A stretch of DNA of 64,000 bases from Liolophura sinensis. Its lineage: Eukaryota; Mollusca; Polyplacophora; Chitonida; Chitonidae. The notes beneath the pieces are model-generated. The model had not been told where the DNA came from. It made no database searches and worked only from the letters and a program-made list of their open reading frames with translations. The position numbers were made by a program, and so were the translations under genes. This document shows, piece by piece, positions 50,688-62,055 of the stretch (its first letter is position 1; each line of letters starts with the position of its first letter). The stretch covers positions 30,077,732 to 30,141,731 of the forward strand of contig NC_088304.1 in the NCBI RefSeq assembly GCF_032854445.1. The letters run 5' to 3'.

Positions 50688-52035
50688 TATGGAGGGAGGC
50701 GTATGGGGGATTTATCTTTATGTTTGGACCGCGGACGACCCTTCCGTGGAGATCGGCTGTTAGATCTCCCTGGTGCGGGTGATGTATCCATCACATCCGC
50801 ATCTGAGGCTGAAGGACCAACGTCCTCCAACAATCCAAACTTGTTAAAAGTTTGAACAGGGTCCCTAGTGACTTAGAGGGACGCTCTGTGGGGCCACTAG
50901 GTTTATTAGTTTTATTGTTATTACTGTGAGGTTTGTTTTTTGATTTGATGCTGTCATTAGGTTCAGGTTTATCAGATTTTTCGATACTATTTACTATTTT
51001 TATTTGTTCTGCTGAAGTGGTCTGGGTTGAACAAGTGTTTTGCGCAGGTTGAGCCGAAAGTTTGACAGAAGTGGTACTAGGTTTGTCGTTTTCAATGGGC
51101 CAAGTCAATGAAGTTTGAGTAGCAACAGATACTACTCGCTTGACCACATTGGCGAACGAAGTATGCAGAGAGGAATTAGAAGGTAAGACCAATCTGCGGG
51201 CTTCCTGATAAGATATGTTGTTTTTAAATTTGAGGTTGATTATCTGCTTTTCTTTTACGAACAGTGGACAGTCTCTAGAAGAGGCCATGTGATCTCCACC
51301 GCAATTGCAGCACTTAACTATGCTGTTGCAATCGAAACCATCATGACCCCCACTGCCGCACCGGAAACAAACCAGTTTATTTCTACATTGGCCCTTGCCA
51401 TGGCCAAATTTTTGGCAAGTGAAGCAGCGTGTAGGGTTAGGGATATATAAAGCCACATTAACCCTATACGGGCCAATATAGATATATGACGGAAGAGATG
51501 TAGTATTGAATGTCAAAAGATATGTATTTAGTTTAATGATATTGCCAGATTTCTTCATAGTGAAGCGTTTTACTCTGGCAACACCTTGTGATTTTAGCTC
51601 CTCGCAGATTTCCTCTTCGGTTAAGTCAATAATATCAGCATCCCTATCACGAATTATTCCCTGACAGCTGTTCAGGGAATTGTGAGGGGATACGAAAACA
51701 GGTATATCGGAAATTTTATTCAATGACAGCAGATTTTTAGATTGTTGCCTCCGGAAACATTCAATGAGAATGTCTCCGGATCTCAGCTTTTTAACGTTTT
51801 TAAGAGTACCAGCTGCACCCTGGAGAGCTCTTTGTAAAAGGAACGGATGAATTTTGGAGGCCGGCTTTTGTTCACTCTTTGTTGAGAGAACAATGAAAGC
51901 CGGCCAGCTATCCTGTTCATTATCAATTGAGTCAGATAACTTCCTCTTTTTATCAACACACGGCAACAAAGTCGGCTGAGAGGAAGTTCGGTTAGATAAA
52001 TTGGAAACATTTGTAGAAATTTTTAATGTAGACAT
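50687..52035 (-). pseudogene. ORF1 of Nimb element C, one frameshift
   Basis: The frame is intact from MSTLKISTNVSNLS through the three knuckles (CFTCQKFGHGKGQC, CFRCGSGGHDGFDC, CCNCGGDHMASSRDC). A 1-bp deletion at about 50871 (AGTGACTTAG instead of AGTGGCCTTAG) shifts the last 60 codons. Confidence 0.88.
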
Positions 52036-52638
52036 TGTTTATATGTATGAAGTTCACCCCATATGTTCCCCACCCACCACGGAGTGCCAACAAGGGCGAT
52101 GTCTGAACCTGGGGATACCCAGCAGGAAAGACACCAAGGATTCCATATGAGGTATACTCGAACAGATTGATTTATACCAAAAGGTTAAATTCAATCCACT
52201 CGATTGACCCATGAGCCACCGCCTCAAAACGTAGTCCTACAAACGATATTTCAGAAATAATATTTGTTCGCCAAACGATATGCTGTTATTGAGGCAATTA
52301 AGACCACGTAGAGGCAGGACATGACCAAGCCGATTGATCGGACCGGGCCCATCCGACCTCCCGTCTCTCTCCAAGTAAGGGCCAAAGTGACGTGTTGGGC
52401 GTGAGGATCTCACAAGACCAACCCGCCCTCAGCCACCAGGATCCCGTCCTCGTAGATTACGGGTCGCAACCCACGGCAAACAGGTCGCTCCCCGGTTGCC
52501 TCTCACACAACCGAGAAGATGTGAGCCTATTATAATCACCGGGCTCACACAGGAGAGCTCTAGGTTAGTCGACTTTTACGACAAGCTTGCCTAGAGGACT
52601 GAGGTCCTATTCTTATCACCCCGGAAACCCCACGGGGG
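52036..52638 (-). other. 5' UTR and 5' terminus of Nimb element C
   Basis: About 600 bp ending with the family's 5' terminus (CCCCGTGGGGTTTCCGGGG in reverse complement) at 52638, directly joined to the endonuclease of element D. Confidence 0.8.
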
Positions 52639-52888
52639 CAGGGCTGTGGATAATACTGTTATTAATGAATATCGAGGAGCCGCCTGCAGCTCGCTCTTCT
52701 CCATTTGAATAAGTACTATATAATGAATAATTTTTAAGGGCTAATATATCTTTGTCAGATGTCTTCAGGTGAGTTTCCTGAAGACACAGGGCTACTGGAT
52801 TGAAAGATTGAACTAGCTGTGTTATTTCAATAAAATTAACCTTAAGACCTCGACAATTCCATTGCATAATTTTGTCATATATCGCCAT
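52639..52888 (-). pseudogene. ORF2 start of Nimb element D (first 83 codons)
   Basis: MAIYDKIMQWNCRGLKVNF to SIFINNSIIHSP, then cut by the 5' terminus of element C. Closest to copy A in this stretch. The remainder of ORF2 is not present as a distinct copy. Confidence 0.88.
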
Positions 52889-53983
52889 TATGGAGGAAGA
52901 CGTATTGGGGATTTGTGTCTTGACCGAGGACGACCCTTTTTGGGAGATCTACTAGGAGATCTCCCAGGTGCAGATGATGTATCCATCAGGTCTGCACATG
53001 ACGTTGAAGGATCGACATCCTCCAACGATCCAAACTTATTATAAGTTTGGATTGGGTCCCTAGTGGCTTTAGAGGGACGCTCCAGGGGGCCACTAGGTTT
53101 ATCCTTTTTATGATTTTTCTCAGATTTATTTCTGTCACCCGTTGTTTTCTGTGAAGAATCAACGGGTTTATTAGATTTAGATTTATTATCACATGAAGTG
53201 TGGTCAGATAAAGAAAGTGCTGGATACTCAGGTAAGGTATTATGTATTTTAGATGGGTTGATATCAGTCCGAGATGATGAGCTGGCTGTCTTATTTAAAG
53301 ATTTCGTGACGAGTTTCTGTGGCTGTTCTTTTTCAATGGGCCAAGTAAAAGTTGTTTGGACCCCCACAGAAACAGTGGTTTTCTTTACAACGTTGGCAAA
53401 AGTAGATGTTGTAAGGCCATGCGTGACAGAGACCATACGCTTTGCTTCCTGATAGGATATATTATTTTTACATTTTAAGGTTATAATTTCTTTTTATTTT
53501 TTGAAAAGAGGGCAGTCCTTGGAAGAGGCCATGTGGGCTCCGCTACAATTGAAACATTTTATTGTTTTTGTGCAGTCGAATCCCCCATGTCCTGCTTCCG
53601 CACATCTAAAGCAGACCAATGTGTTGCGGCATTGACTCCTGCCATGGCCAAACCGCTGGCAGGAGAAACACCGGGTGGGGTTAGGTATAAACAAATCCAC
53701 CCTCACACTGTATGGCCCGATAAATATAGACGACGGAAGGGAAGGTCTGTTAAAAGTTATCATATAAGTGTTCGTTTTTATCAGGTTTCCATCTCTTCTA
53801 ATTAGGAAGCGTTTTACCTTACTTACTCCTTGATGTTTTAGTTCTTCAGTTATTTGTTCTTCGTTCATTTCGGTAAGGTCCTGGTCTCTGTCACGAATTA
53901 TTCCATGACAGCAGTTCAATGTATTATGTGGAGAAACAGAAACAGGCTGCTCTCCTATATTTTGAATTTTTAATAAATTTATA
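52888..53983 (-). pseudogene. ORF1 of Nimb element D, C-terminal part
   Basis: Contains SSIFIGPYSVRVDLFIPNPT, knuckles CFSCQRFGHGRSQC, CFRCAEAGHGGFDC and CFNCSGAHMASSKDC, an in-frame TAA at about 53494 after CPLFKK, then a Lys/Ser/Pro-rich tail. A second-type ORF1, diverged from copies A-C. Split from its N-terminus (60942-61186) by Tc1 and out of frame across the join. Confidence 0.88.
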
Positions 53984-54248
53984 AACTACCAGGCAAAAAA
54001 AGGTTTCACCCACTTCTTGAGCCCATAAAACAAAAACAAAATCAGATATAAGAATTAAGAAGATTGGTTTATAAACAGGAATCATTGTGAAATATTCTCT
54101 CAAAAAGGCTTTAAAATATTGGCATTCAATTGGCCACAAAACACAATGAAAAAGACAAGGGGTCAGAAGAAAAAATTACACAAATGTAAAGTTAACTGGC
54201 AAGTGCATGTAAAGTCACAGTATCCACAGAAATGAAGGACTACAGTCA

Positions 54249-54505
54249 TCAGTAGCGAGTGTGGCCACCCTGGGCATCAATGCATGCAAGCATACGCCTC
54301 CGTATTGACGTCGTCCGTCGCCGGATGACGTCAGCTGGGGTAACGTTCCATAGGTTTAACAGAGCTTGCTCAAGTTCCTGTTGGTTAGTTGGAGGAGGCA
54401 CCAAGTGTCTCAAACGGCGGTCAAGGTGATCCCAGAGATGGTCAATGGGGTTCATGTCTGGTCAGTTGGCTGGCCAGGGCAACACGATGACGTTTGCGGT
54501 CTCGA
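54249..54505 (-). pseudogene. Tc1 transposase C-terminus (left piece)
   Basis: Reads PWPAN, TGA, PDMNPIDHLWDHLDRRL to QGGHTRY. The third catalytic residue is D (PIDHLWD), so the triad would be DD34D, and the preceding TGA replaces the usual Arg/Tyr-Ser region. Confidence 0.8.
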
Positions 54506-54765
54506 ATGAATGAATGAATGATTATGGCTTTACGCCACATCGGCAATATTTCAGCCATATCGTGGCGAGAACATGTTTAAAACCAGGGATCAGTATATGG
54601 TTTTCAAGACTGAAATATGAACATACAAAACAAATGAAAAATGACAGACATGTTTAAAACTAGGTAAAACAATCAAAGCTCTTTAAAAACTTGAAAACCA
54701 CAAAGCTTTTGAAATTTTAATATGTATATATGAACTAGAAATATCTATGTGAAATAAAAAAAAAA
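54506..54765 (-). other. 3' UTR of Nimb element E
   Basis: 260 bp. The terminal 60 bp are conserved with the family; the remainder is clearly diverged from copies A-C. Confidence 0.7.
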
Positions 54766-57700
54766 TTATATCTTATGATATAATCCAATATGTTTTAAGT
54801 AATTAATGATAGTATCGCCAGCGACACCGTCAAATAAATCAAATATAGAGCTGACTGTGTAGAATCTTTGCCTAATATGAGCAAAGTCCACAGAGTCAAC
54901 CAGAATATGTTTGATGCCGTACTGGGCATTACAACCAACACACTCATGAGCACTGCTCCCATCTAGGATAAAATTGTGTGTTAGACGAGAATGCCCAATA
55001 CGGCACCTTGTTAGAACTACTTGGTCCCTACGAGACCTATTAAGAGTATAAGAATTATTGCCAATGACAGGATGAATAGCATGCAGTTTGTTGTGGATCT
55101 GCAAATCCCATTCACCCTGCCAAAGGCGACGAATATATTTAAGAATATGAGATCTAAAATCAGTGTAACAAATTTTCATCTTCGATATGGGTTTATTAAG
55201 GGCAGCTTTCGTCTCCCTGTCCACGACTGTGTTTCCATGGATACCAATGTGACTTGGTATCGAACAGAATACAATATCTTTACCTCTTTTAATTAGATTT
55301 TTATGTACGGCTAATATCTCAAGGATGGAAGGATTTTTAAATTTATTATTCTGAATTGCCAAAAGGCAAGAGAGCGAGTCCGTGCAGATCACAGCCCTCT
55401 GGGCATGCCCAGCAGAAACATATGACAAAGCCAGAAGTATAGCTCTGGCCTCTGCAGAAAAGATTGAAGATGAGGATGGAAGACGAAGAGAAGTGACCCG
55501 CTGTTCTAAGACAGCCGCAGCCGCAACCTTCTCCCCATCCTTCGACCCGTCAGTATATATAAATTTATAATCTGGATAATTAGCCTTTATCTCAGAAAAA
55601 CTTTGCTGAATTATTAGAGGATTCGTATTTCCTTTGTTATGTTTACGTAGATCAAATATCAATTTAGGTTGTGGGAGAAGCCATGGAGGAGACTCCGGTA
55701 AAGAAACCGGAGCTATATTCTCAAGCTCGATGCCAGCTCCCACAACGCGGTCCCGAACACGAAGGCCGAACGAAGGAATCTTATCAGGACATTTGTTATA
55801 TTTGTCTACATATAACGGATTGAAAACACAGTCGTAGACAGGGTTTGTTGGGTGTGCTTTAAGCTTTGTAGTATATTGAAGGCATAGTTTTATACGCCTG
55901 AGATGTAAGGAAGGCTCATTAGCTTCGACGTATAAACTTTCTACTGGTGAAGTTCTAAATGCACCAAGGCTGAGCCTCAAACCTTGGTGATGGACGGGAT
56001 CCAACATTTTAAGATAGGATTTCCTTGCAGAACCATAAATGATGGATCCATAGTCCAATTTAGACCTCACCAGAGAACGATATAAATTAAGTAAAACTGA
56101 TCGGTCAGCACCCCAATCGGTACTAGACACGACCTTAATTATATCGAGAGCCTTTGTACATTTAGCTTTAAGCATTTTTATATGCGGTATAAAGGATACT
56201 TTTTTATCAAATATAACCCCTAAAAATTTATTTTCCCCAACAATCTTCACTGGTTCTCCACAAAATTTAAGCTCAGGGTCTAGATGAAGTTTCCGTTTAT
56301 TACAGAAATGCATACCGACGGTTTTAGATGTAGAAAATCTAAAACCGTTGGCAACTGCCCATTTCTCAATCTTGTTGAGACAAAGCTGCAGTTGCCGCTC
56401 GATGTTATTCATATTTTTAGCACGGTAGCATATGAGGAAATCATCTACGTATAAAGAACCCTCAGTGCCAGATGTCAACGTTTTAGCTAAGCTATTAATT
56501 TTTATGCTGAACAGTGTTGGCGAAAGAATACTGCCCTGGGGAGCACCCATCTCCTGCTCATACGAATCAGAAAGAAATTCGGATATAAATGATGGTAAGC
56601 GGTCTTTAAGACCCATATCAGAAAGGTCCTTTAAAATACCATATTTCCATGTGGTGTCGTAGGCCTTTTCAAGGTCAAAAAATAGAGACACCACATGTTC
56701 ATTATTAATAAAACCGTCACGAATAAAAGTTTCGAAACGGACAAGGTGATCTAAAGTAGATCGACCTTGACGAAAACCACATTGTATATTAGATAGTAAC
56801 TTGTTGGTTTCAAGAAACCAAACAAGCCTATCATTTATCATCCGTTCCATAGTCTTACAGACGCAGCTGGTAAGAGCTATGGGACGGTAATTATTTGGAT
56901 CAGTGTGATCCTTACCCGGTTTAGGGACCGGGATAATACACGCCTCCCTCCAAGTCGGCGGAAAATTACCAGTTTGCCAAATGTCATTAAGTAAATCTAA
57001 GAGAGTCTCAAGTGGCTCAGATGGTAAATGATTCAGAAGCTTATAATATATATTATCAGGGCCACACGCAGTATCGTGTGCCTTTTGAAGAGAAGTTTTA
57101 AGTTCCTGAATTGAAAAACGTCGATTATAATCTTCTAAATTCTTTAGAAGAAAAAGGCAATTTAATTTTCTCCTTATGTTTTTTAATACGTCGAAACTCA
57201 GAAGTGTAATTCTCAGAAGAAGATTTCTGAGATATTGTTTCAGCTAGTTTATTCGCTATTTCAGATGGCAATGTTAATAGGGTATCGCCATCTTTTAAAT
57301 GCTGAATTTTGGCTTTGTTGTTTTTGCCCTTAAGCTTCTGAACCATGTTCCAGACCTTACGCATGGGTGTTTTTGACGTAATGCCTGAAACAAAGTTCCG
57401 CCAACAAGAACGTCTCTTAGACTTAATTAATCGGCGAGCTTTAGCTCCGAATATACGGACCTGGTTTAAATTTTTATTATCAGGACAATGATAAAATCTG
57501 CGCTCGGCCTTTTTGCGATCCTTTATGGCTTTACGACAGTCATCGTCGTACCAGGGTTTACTTTTGGATTTTGGATTTGTCGAGGTCTTAGGTATGGTTC
57601 TGTCAGCTGCTGTTAATATAAGTTCATTAAATTTTAAAAGAGGATCTTCTGCAGCATTGAGATTCTCTGGAGTGATGTCAGCTTCACAGAACATCTCAAA

Positions 57701-58423
57701 TGCCATCCAGTCTGCCTTATCGAACTTCCACCTAGCTATACGTTCTAAGGAATTAGACGTGAGATGCTCTAGGATAATAGGAAAATGGTCACTACCACAA
57801 AGATCATCATACACCTTCCAAGAAAAATCCAGGAGAAGTGATGGATCCGTGATAGTGAGATCAATAGCAGAATATGAACCATTACCAGGATGTAAATAGG
57901 TATTAGAACCATCATTGAAATAACACAGTCCATCAGAAGATAAAAAGTTTTCGATTTGTCTGCCCTTATCATTTATGTTATCACTGCCCCATAGGGGGTT
58001 ATGGGCATTAAAATCACCCATTATTATAAAAGGTTTAGGTAACTGTTCTGTTAAATTATGCAGTTGGGAAGCTGTCATGGAGGAACGAGGAGGAATATAA
58101 ACAGAACATAATGTAATGGTTTCAGACAAAGAAACACGTACGGCAACAGCCTGGAGCTCCGTATCAAGAGCAACAGGGCTATGAATAATATTATTATTGA
58201 TAAAGATAGAGGAGCCACCACAAGCTCTCTCTTCATCATTAGAATAGGTACTGTATAAAGAATAATTTTTAAGAGATATTTTATCTTTGTCAGTTATCTT
58301 CAGGTGAGTCTCCTGAAGACAAAGGGCAATTGGATTTAGAGACTGGACTAGCTGTGTTACTTCAATAAAATTGACCTTAAGACCTCGACAATTCCACTGT
58401 ATAATTTTGTCATTTATAGACAT
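54766..58423 (-). pseudogene. ORF2 of Nimb element E
   Basis: The endonuclease is intact in frame from MSINDKIIQWNCRGLK (58423). A shift at about 57130, after LPFSSKEF, leads into the RT (FFDLEKAYDTTW, LYVDDFLI) and RNase H (YTDGSKDGE, SAEARAI, CTDSLSC, VVDRETK) down to 54766. About 40 bp are missing in the RT near 56575, removing the segment equivalent to DRQFKVRVGST. GVPQG has become GAPQG. Confidence 0.88.
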
Positions 58424-59252
58424 TATGGAGGGAGACGTATAGGGGATTTACTGTTTTGTTTGGACCGAGGACGACCCTTCCGTGGAGATGTGCTGTTCGA
58501 TCTCCCCGGTGCGGGTGATGTATCCATCACGCACGCATCCAACGCCGAGGGACCAGCGTCCTCCAGCAATCCAAAGCTATTAAAAGTTTGGATCAGATCC
58601 CTAGTGGCCTTAGACGGACGGTCTGAAGGGCCACTAGGTTTACGGCTATGCTGATTAGATCCTTTTTGAGTTGATTTAGGTATATTTTTGTCAGCAGGAT
58701 TAGCAGAATAAATCGACCCGTACACTGTAAGGCCCAACAAAGATAGATGTTGGCAGTGAAGGTCTATCAAATGTTAACAGATAGGTATTTGTATTAATGA
58801 GATTTCCATCTCGTTTAATGGCGAACCGTTTAACACTGGTTACGCCCTGGGTTTTAAGTTCATCTGTTATTTCTTGTTCTGTCATTTGGTTCAGGTCCTG
58901 ATCCCTATCCCGAATAATGCCCTGAGAGCAGTTTAAGGTGCTATGTGGAGTGACCGAAACATTATGTTCTCCAATATTATGAATTTTCATTAAATTAAGA
59001 TATTGTTGTTTTCTAAATACTTCTAACAAAATGTTACCAGACGTCATCTTTTTTACCTGTTTTAAATTTCCTGCATAACTTTCTAGAGTTTTTTTTTAAT
59101 AAGAATGGGTTTATTTTATTTGCAGCTTTATTTTCATTTTTACTTGTTATTACTAGAAAGGCTGGAAAATGATTATTTGCTCCCTCTAAATCTAGCGATA
59201 ACTCATTTTTCCTTTTTTTACACACTACTGGGGAAGGTTGTGATAAAGACAT
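58423..59252 (-). pseudogene. ORF1 of Nimb element E, zinc knuckles deleted
   Basis: Second-type N-terminus (MSLSQPSPVVCKKRKNELSL), a frame break at about 59095, then KQQYLNLMKIHNIGEHNVSV to TSIFVGPYSVRVDLF. At about 58705 the sequence jumps to the C-terminal tail, so all three knuckles are missing. Incapable of making a normal ORF1 protein. Confidence 0.85.
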
Positions 59253-59908
59253 TATGTGTTTGTGTTAATTTCACCCTACGTGTCCCCAACCCACCACGGA
59301 GTGCCAACAAGGGCGGTGTCAGAGCCTGCGGATATCCAGCAGGATGCACACCGAGGATTCCACGAAAGGTATACTCAGATAGCCGCCTAAATGAGTGAAC
59401 CAAATTTCCACCACGAACTCCTCCCTTATTCACCCATGGAAAAAAGGTCACACATCAGATACCCACTATCCAATTGACCCATGAGCCACCGCCTCAAAAC
59501 GTAGTCCTACAAACGATATTTCAGAAATAATATTTGTTCGCCAAACGATATGCTGTTATTGAGGCAATTAAGACCACGTAGAGGCAGGACATGACCAAGC
59601 CGATTGATCGGACCGGGCCCATCCGACCTCCCGTCTCTCTCCAAGTAAGGGCCAAAGTGACGTGTTGGGCGTGAGGATCTCGCAAGACCAACACACCCTC
59701 AGACACCAGGATCCCGTCCTCGGAGATTACGGGTCGCAACCCACGGCAAACAGGTCGCTCCTTGGTTGCCTCTCACACAACCGCGAAGATGTGAGCCTAT
59801 TATATTCACCGGGCTCACACAGGAGAGCTCTAGGTTAGTCGCCTTTTACGACAAGCTTGCCTAGAGGGCTGAGGTCATATTCTTATCACCCCGGAAACCC
59901 CACGGGGG
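59253..59908 (-). other. 5' UTR of Nimb element E (mosaic)
   Basis: The proximal 210 bp (59253-59468) are diverged from all other copies. From about 59468 outward the sequence is nearly identical to element C (52203 onward) and, further out (about 59690-59730), matches copy A variants. This suggests a chimeric 5' end. Confidence 0.7.
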
Positions 59909-59920
59909 TCGCGGTCTCGA

Positions 59921-60663
59921 GGTAGTCTGTAAAAATGCGGACAGTGTGAGGTCTTGCGTTGTCGTGTTGCAAGATCGATCCTTTTGGCTGTCATTAAAGG
60001 AAAGGAACGACGACAGGTCTCAGTACCTCATCAAGGCATCGCTGGCCAGTCAGATTACCTCGCACAATAACCAGCTGCGTCTTCATTTGGTCACATATCC
60101 CTCCCCAAACCATGACGCCTCCGCCTCCAAACGGATAAACCTCTCTTACGCAGTTTGGCGCGAGACGCTCGCCTCTTCGTCGGAAAACTCGAACTCTGCC
60201 ATCGTTCCTGAATAGACAGAACCTGCTCTCGTCTGTAAACAGCACTCTCGCCCAGTCACGTCGCTGCCACCGACGTACAATACAATCTGCGTTGACGGTG
60301 TAAAAGGGTCAAGGCCATCCTACGGAAGGGACGGTAAGGTCGTAAACCAGCGGAACGAAGACGAAGCAGTGTTGTCCTGGGGCTGATGACATGGCCTAGT
60401 GCCGTCCCCGCTGTTGACGTCGCCGTGACGAATCGGTTTCGGAGGTGGATCTGCCGGATGTAGCGATCTTCAGCCGCAGTTGTTACCCTCGGTCTTCCCG
60501 ATCTTGGTCTGTCTTGGATCTGGCCTGTCTGCTGATAGCGTATCAACAACCTCCTGATGGTGGTTTGGCTGCAGTTGAACGTTCTTGCAATGTGACGTTG
60601 CGAGACTCCCATGGTGGACATACCGATGGCCTGGTCTCGTTGCGCTTGCGTAAGTCTTGGCAT
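59921..60663 (-). pseudogene. Tc1 transposase N-terminal and middle part (right piece)
   Basis: ATG at 60663 gives MPRLTQAQRDQAIGMSTMG. HTH motifs are CSQTTIRRLLIRYQQTG and SPRTTLLRLRSAGLRPYRP, with GRPRVTTAAEDRYI between them. The frame breaks near 60260-60330, then LFTDESRFCLFRNDGRVRV and GGGGVMVWGGI in a second frame, and QHDNARPHTV in the stretch before the Nimb insertion. Inactive. Confidence 0.83.
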
Positions 60664-60939
60664 ACTGTTGGTGTTTTTTCGGTCACTGAATGTCTGCTCT
60701 TTCGAGCAAGAGTATTTATGCAACATTACCGCACGTGCATCACGAGCCATGCCTCAAAAGGACGTTTTGCATGTTATCGCAATTTTACAATTCCAATTGC
60801 TGCGTTCGTGACGATGCGCTCTGGTAGAGGAAACGATGCAGTCATACACCATGTCCTGCTTAGAATCAAATCCGGAACCGCGCTTTTATTTTTTTTTATG
60901 ACAAAAAATACGGTGAAACCTTTCTTTTGCCTGGTAGTT
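60664..60939 (-). other. 5' UTR and TIR of the element D Tc1
   Basis: Noncoding 276 bp between the transposase ATG and the right TIR; no gene seen. Confidence 0.65.
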
Positions 60940-60941
60940 TA

Positions 60942-61186
60942 TATTGTTGTTTTCTGGAAACTTCCAACAAAATGTTCCCAGATTTCATTTTTGTGACTTG
61001 TTTTAGAGTTCCAGCATAACTTTCTAACGTTTTTTTAAGTACAAATGGATTTATTTTCATTTTGCCTTCATTTTTATTAGATATTACTAAGAAGGTAGGA
61101 AAATAAGTATTTTCTCCTTCAATATCTAACGGAACTTCATTTTTTCTTTTCTTAGTAACGACTGTTGTGATTTCAGAAGAAGCCAT
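60942..61186 (-). pseudogene. ORF1 N-terminus of Nimb element D
   Basis: MASSEITTVVTKKRKNEVPL to KSGNILLEVSRKQQY, cut by Tc1 at TA (60940-60941). Second-type ORF1 like element E. Confidence 0.88.
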
Positions 61187-61789
61187 GTTATATTTTATTT
61201 AATTTCACCCTGCGTGTCCCCCACCCGCCACGGAGTGCCAACAAGGGCGAATCTACCTCTGCGGATGACCAGCAGAGAATAAAAACAGGGAATCCACGCA
61301 AGGTATACTCGAACAGATTGAGTTATACCAAAAGGTTAAATTCAATCTACTCGATTGACCCATTAGCCACCGCCTTCTGCATTGACCCCAAAGGAAGTGC
61401 TTCTGAAGAAGAGCCAACTTGACATCTCGGTAAGACAAAGAATAACAAACGGGATCAAGTGTAGGGCTAGACATGACCAGCCGATTGATCGGACCGGGCC
61501 CATCCGACCTCCCGTCTCTCTCCAAGTAAGGGCCAAAGTGACGTGTTGGGCGTGAGGGTCTCGCAAGACCAACACACCCTCAGCCACCAGGATCCCGTTC
61601 TCGTAGATTACGGGTTGCAACCCACGGCAAACAGGTCGCTCACCGGTTGCCTCTCACACAACCGGGAAGATGTGAGCCTATTATATTCACCGGGCTCACA
61701 CAGGAGAGCTCTAGGTTAGTCGTCTTTTACGACAAGCTTGCCTAGAGGGCTGAGGTCCTATTCTTATCACCCCGGAAAGCCCACGGGGG
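61187..61789 (-). other. 5' UTR and 5' terminus of Nimb element D
   Basis: About 600 bp, nearly identical to the element B 5' UTR (46599-47202) although the two ORF1s are of different types. Ends at the CCCACGGGGG terminus, which carries one substitution relative to the family. Confidence 0.8.
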
Positions 61790-61801
61790 TGTACAGAATG
61801 A
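61790..61801. repeat. Target-site duplication (right) of Nimb composite
   Basis: TGTACAGAATGA, matching 40796-40807. Confidence 0.9.
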
Positions 61802-62055
61802 AAAATATGCCATGTTTGTTACTAATTTTTGAAGCCCGATTATCAATTTTGTTAACTCGAAACGATGTTAAATATTCAAATGTCAAGCCATCTTCAGTCG
61901 GTCGCATAATGTTCTTTTTAAATCGGATTAAATTCCGAATAACGGTGGATTTTTACTGGATGTCACTCAAAGAGTTTGCAAAATACTGGTGTTCTTCTGA
62001 CATATTTTGCGTTTTAGAAGGTAATGGAAACCTCCGTTTTTTATTTCAAACATAA
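61802..62055 (+). pseudogene. ORF2 part 3 (C-terminus), Tx1-like LINE copy 2
   Basis: CLLLIFEARLSILLTRNDVK to LRFLFQT and stop, aligning residue for residue with copy 1 (20140-20377). This confirms that the 21-kb Nimb block interrupts one ORF2. Confidence 0.92.

Larger units (their letters stand above)
54506..59908 (-). mobile_element. Nimb-type LINE element E, nested in Tc1
   Basis: 5.4 kb with a GAAT tail at 54506 and the 5' terminus at 59908. Flanks TTGCGGTCTCGA (54494-54505) and TCGCGGTCTCGA (59909-59920) form a 12-bp duplication with one mismatch. More diverged than A-C and degenerate. Confidence 0.9.
53984..60939 (-). mobile_element. Tc1-like transposon in element D, itself split by Nimb element E
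   Basis: TIRs AACTACCAGGCAAAA at the left and its inverse (TTTTGCCTGGTAGTT) at the right, flanked by TA at 53982-53983 and 60940-60941. The element's own sequence is 53984-54505 plus 59921-60939, about 1.54 kb. Confidence 0.9.
40808..61789 (-). mobile_element. Nimb-type composite (C 3' part plus D 5' part) inserted in Tx1-like LINE
   Basis: The 3' GAAT tail is at 40808 and a 5' terminus (CCCCGTGGG-type, one base changed) at 61789. The whole is flanked by TGTACAGAATGA duplications. The interior is not a simple element. Element C runs from the tail to its own full 5' terminus at 52638 and abuts, without a tail, element D beginning mid-endonuclease at 52639. Confidence 0.85.
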
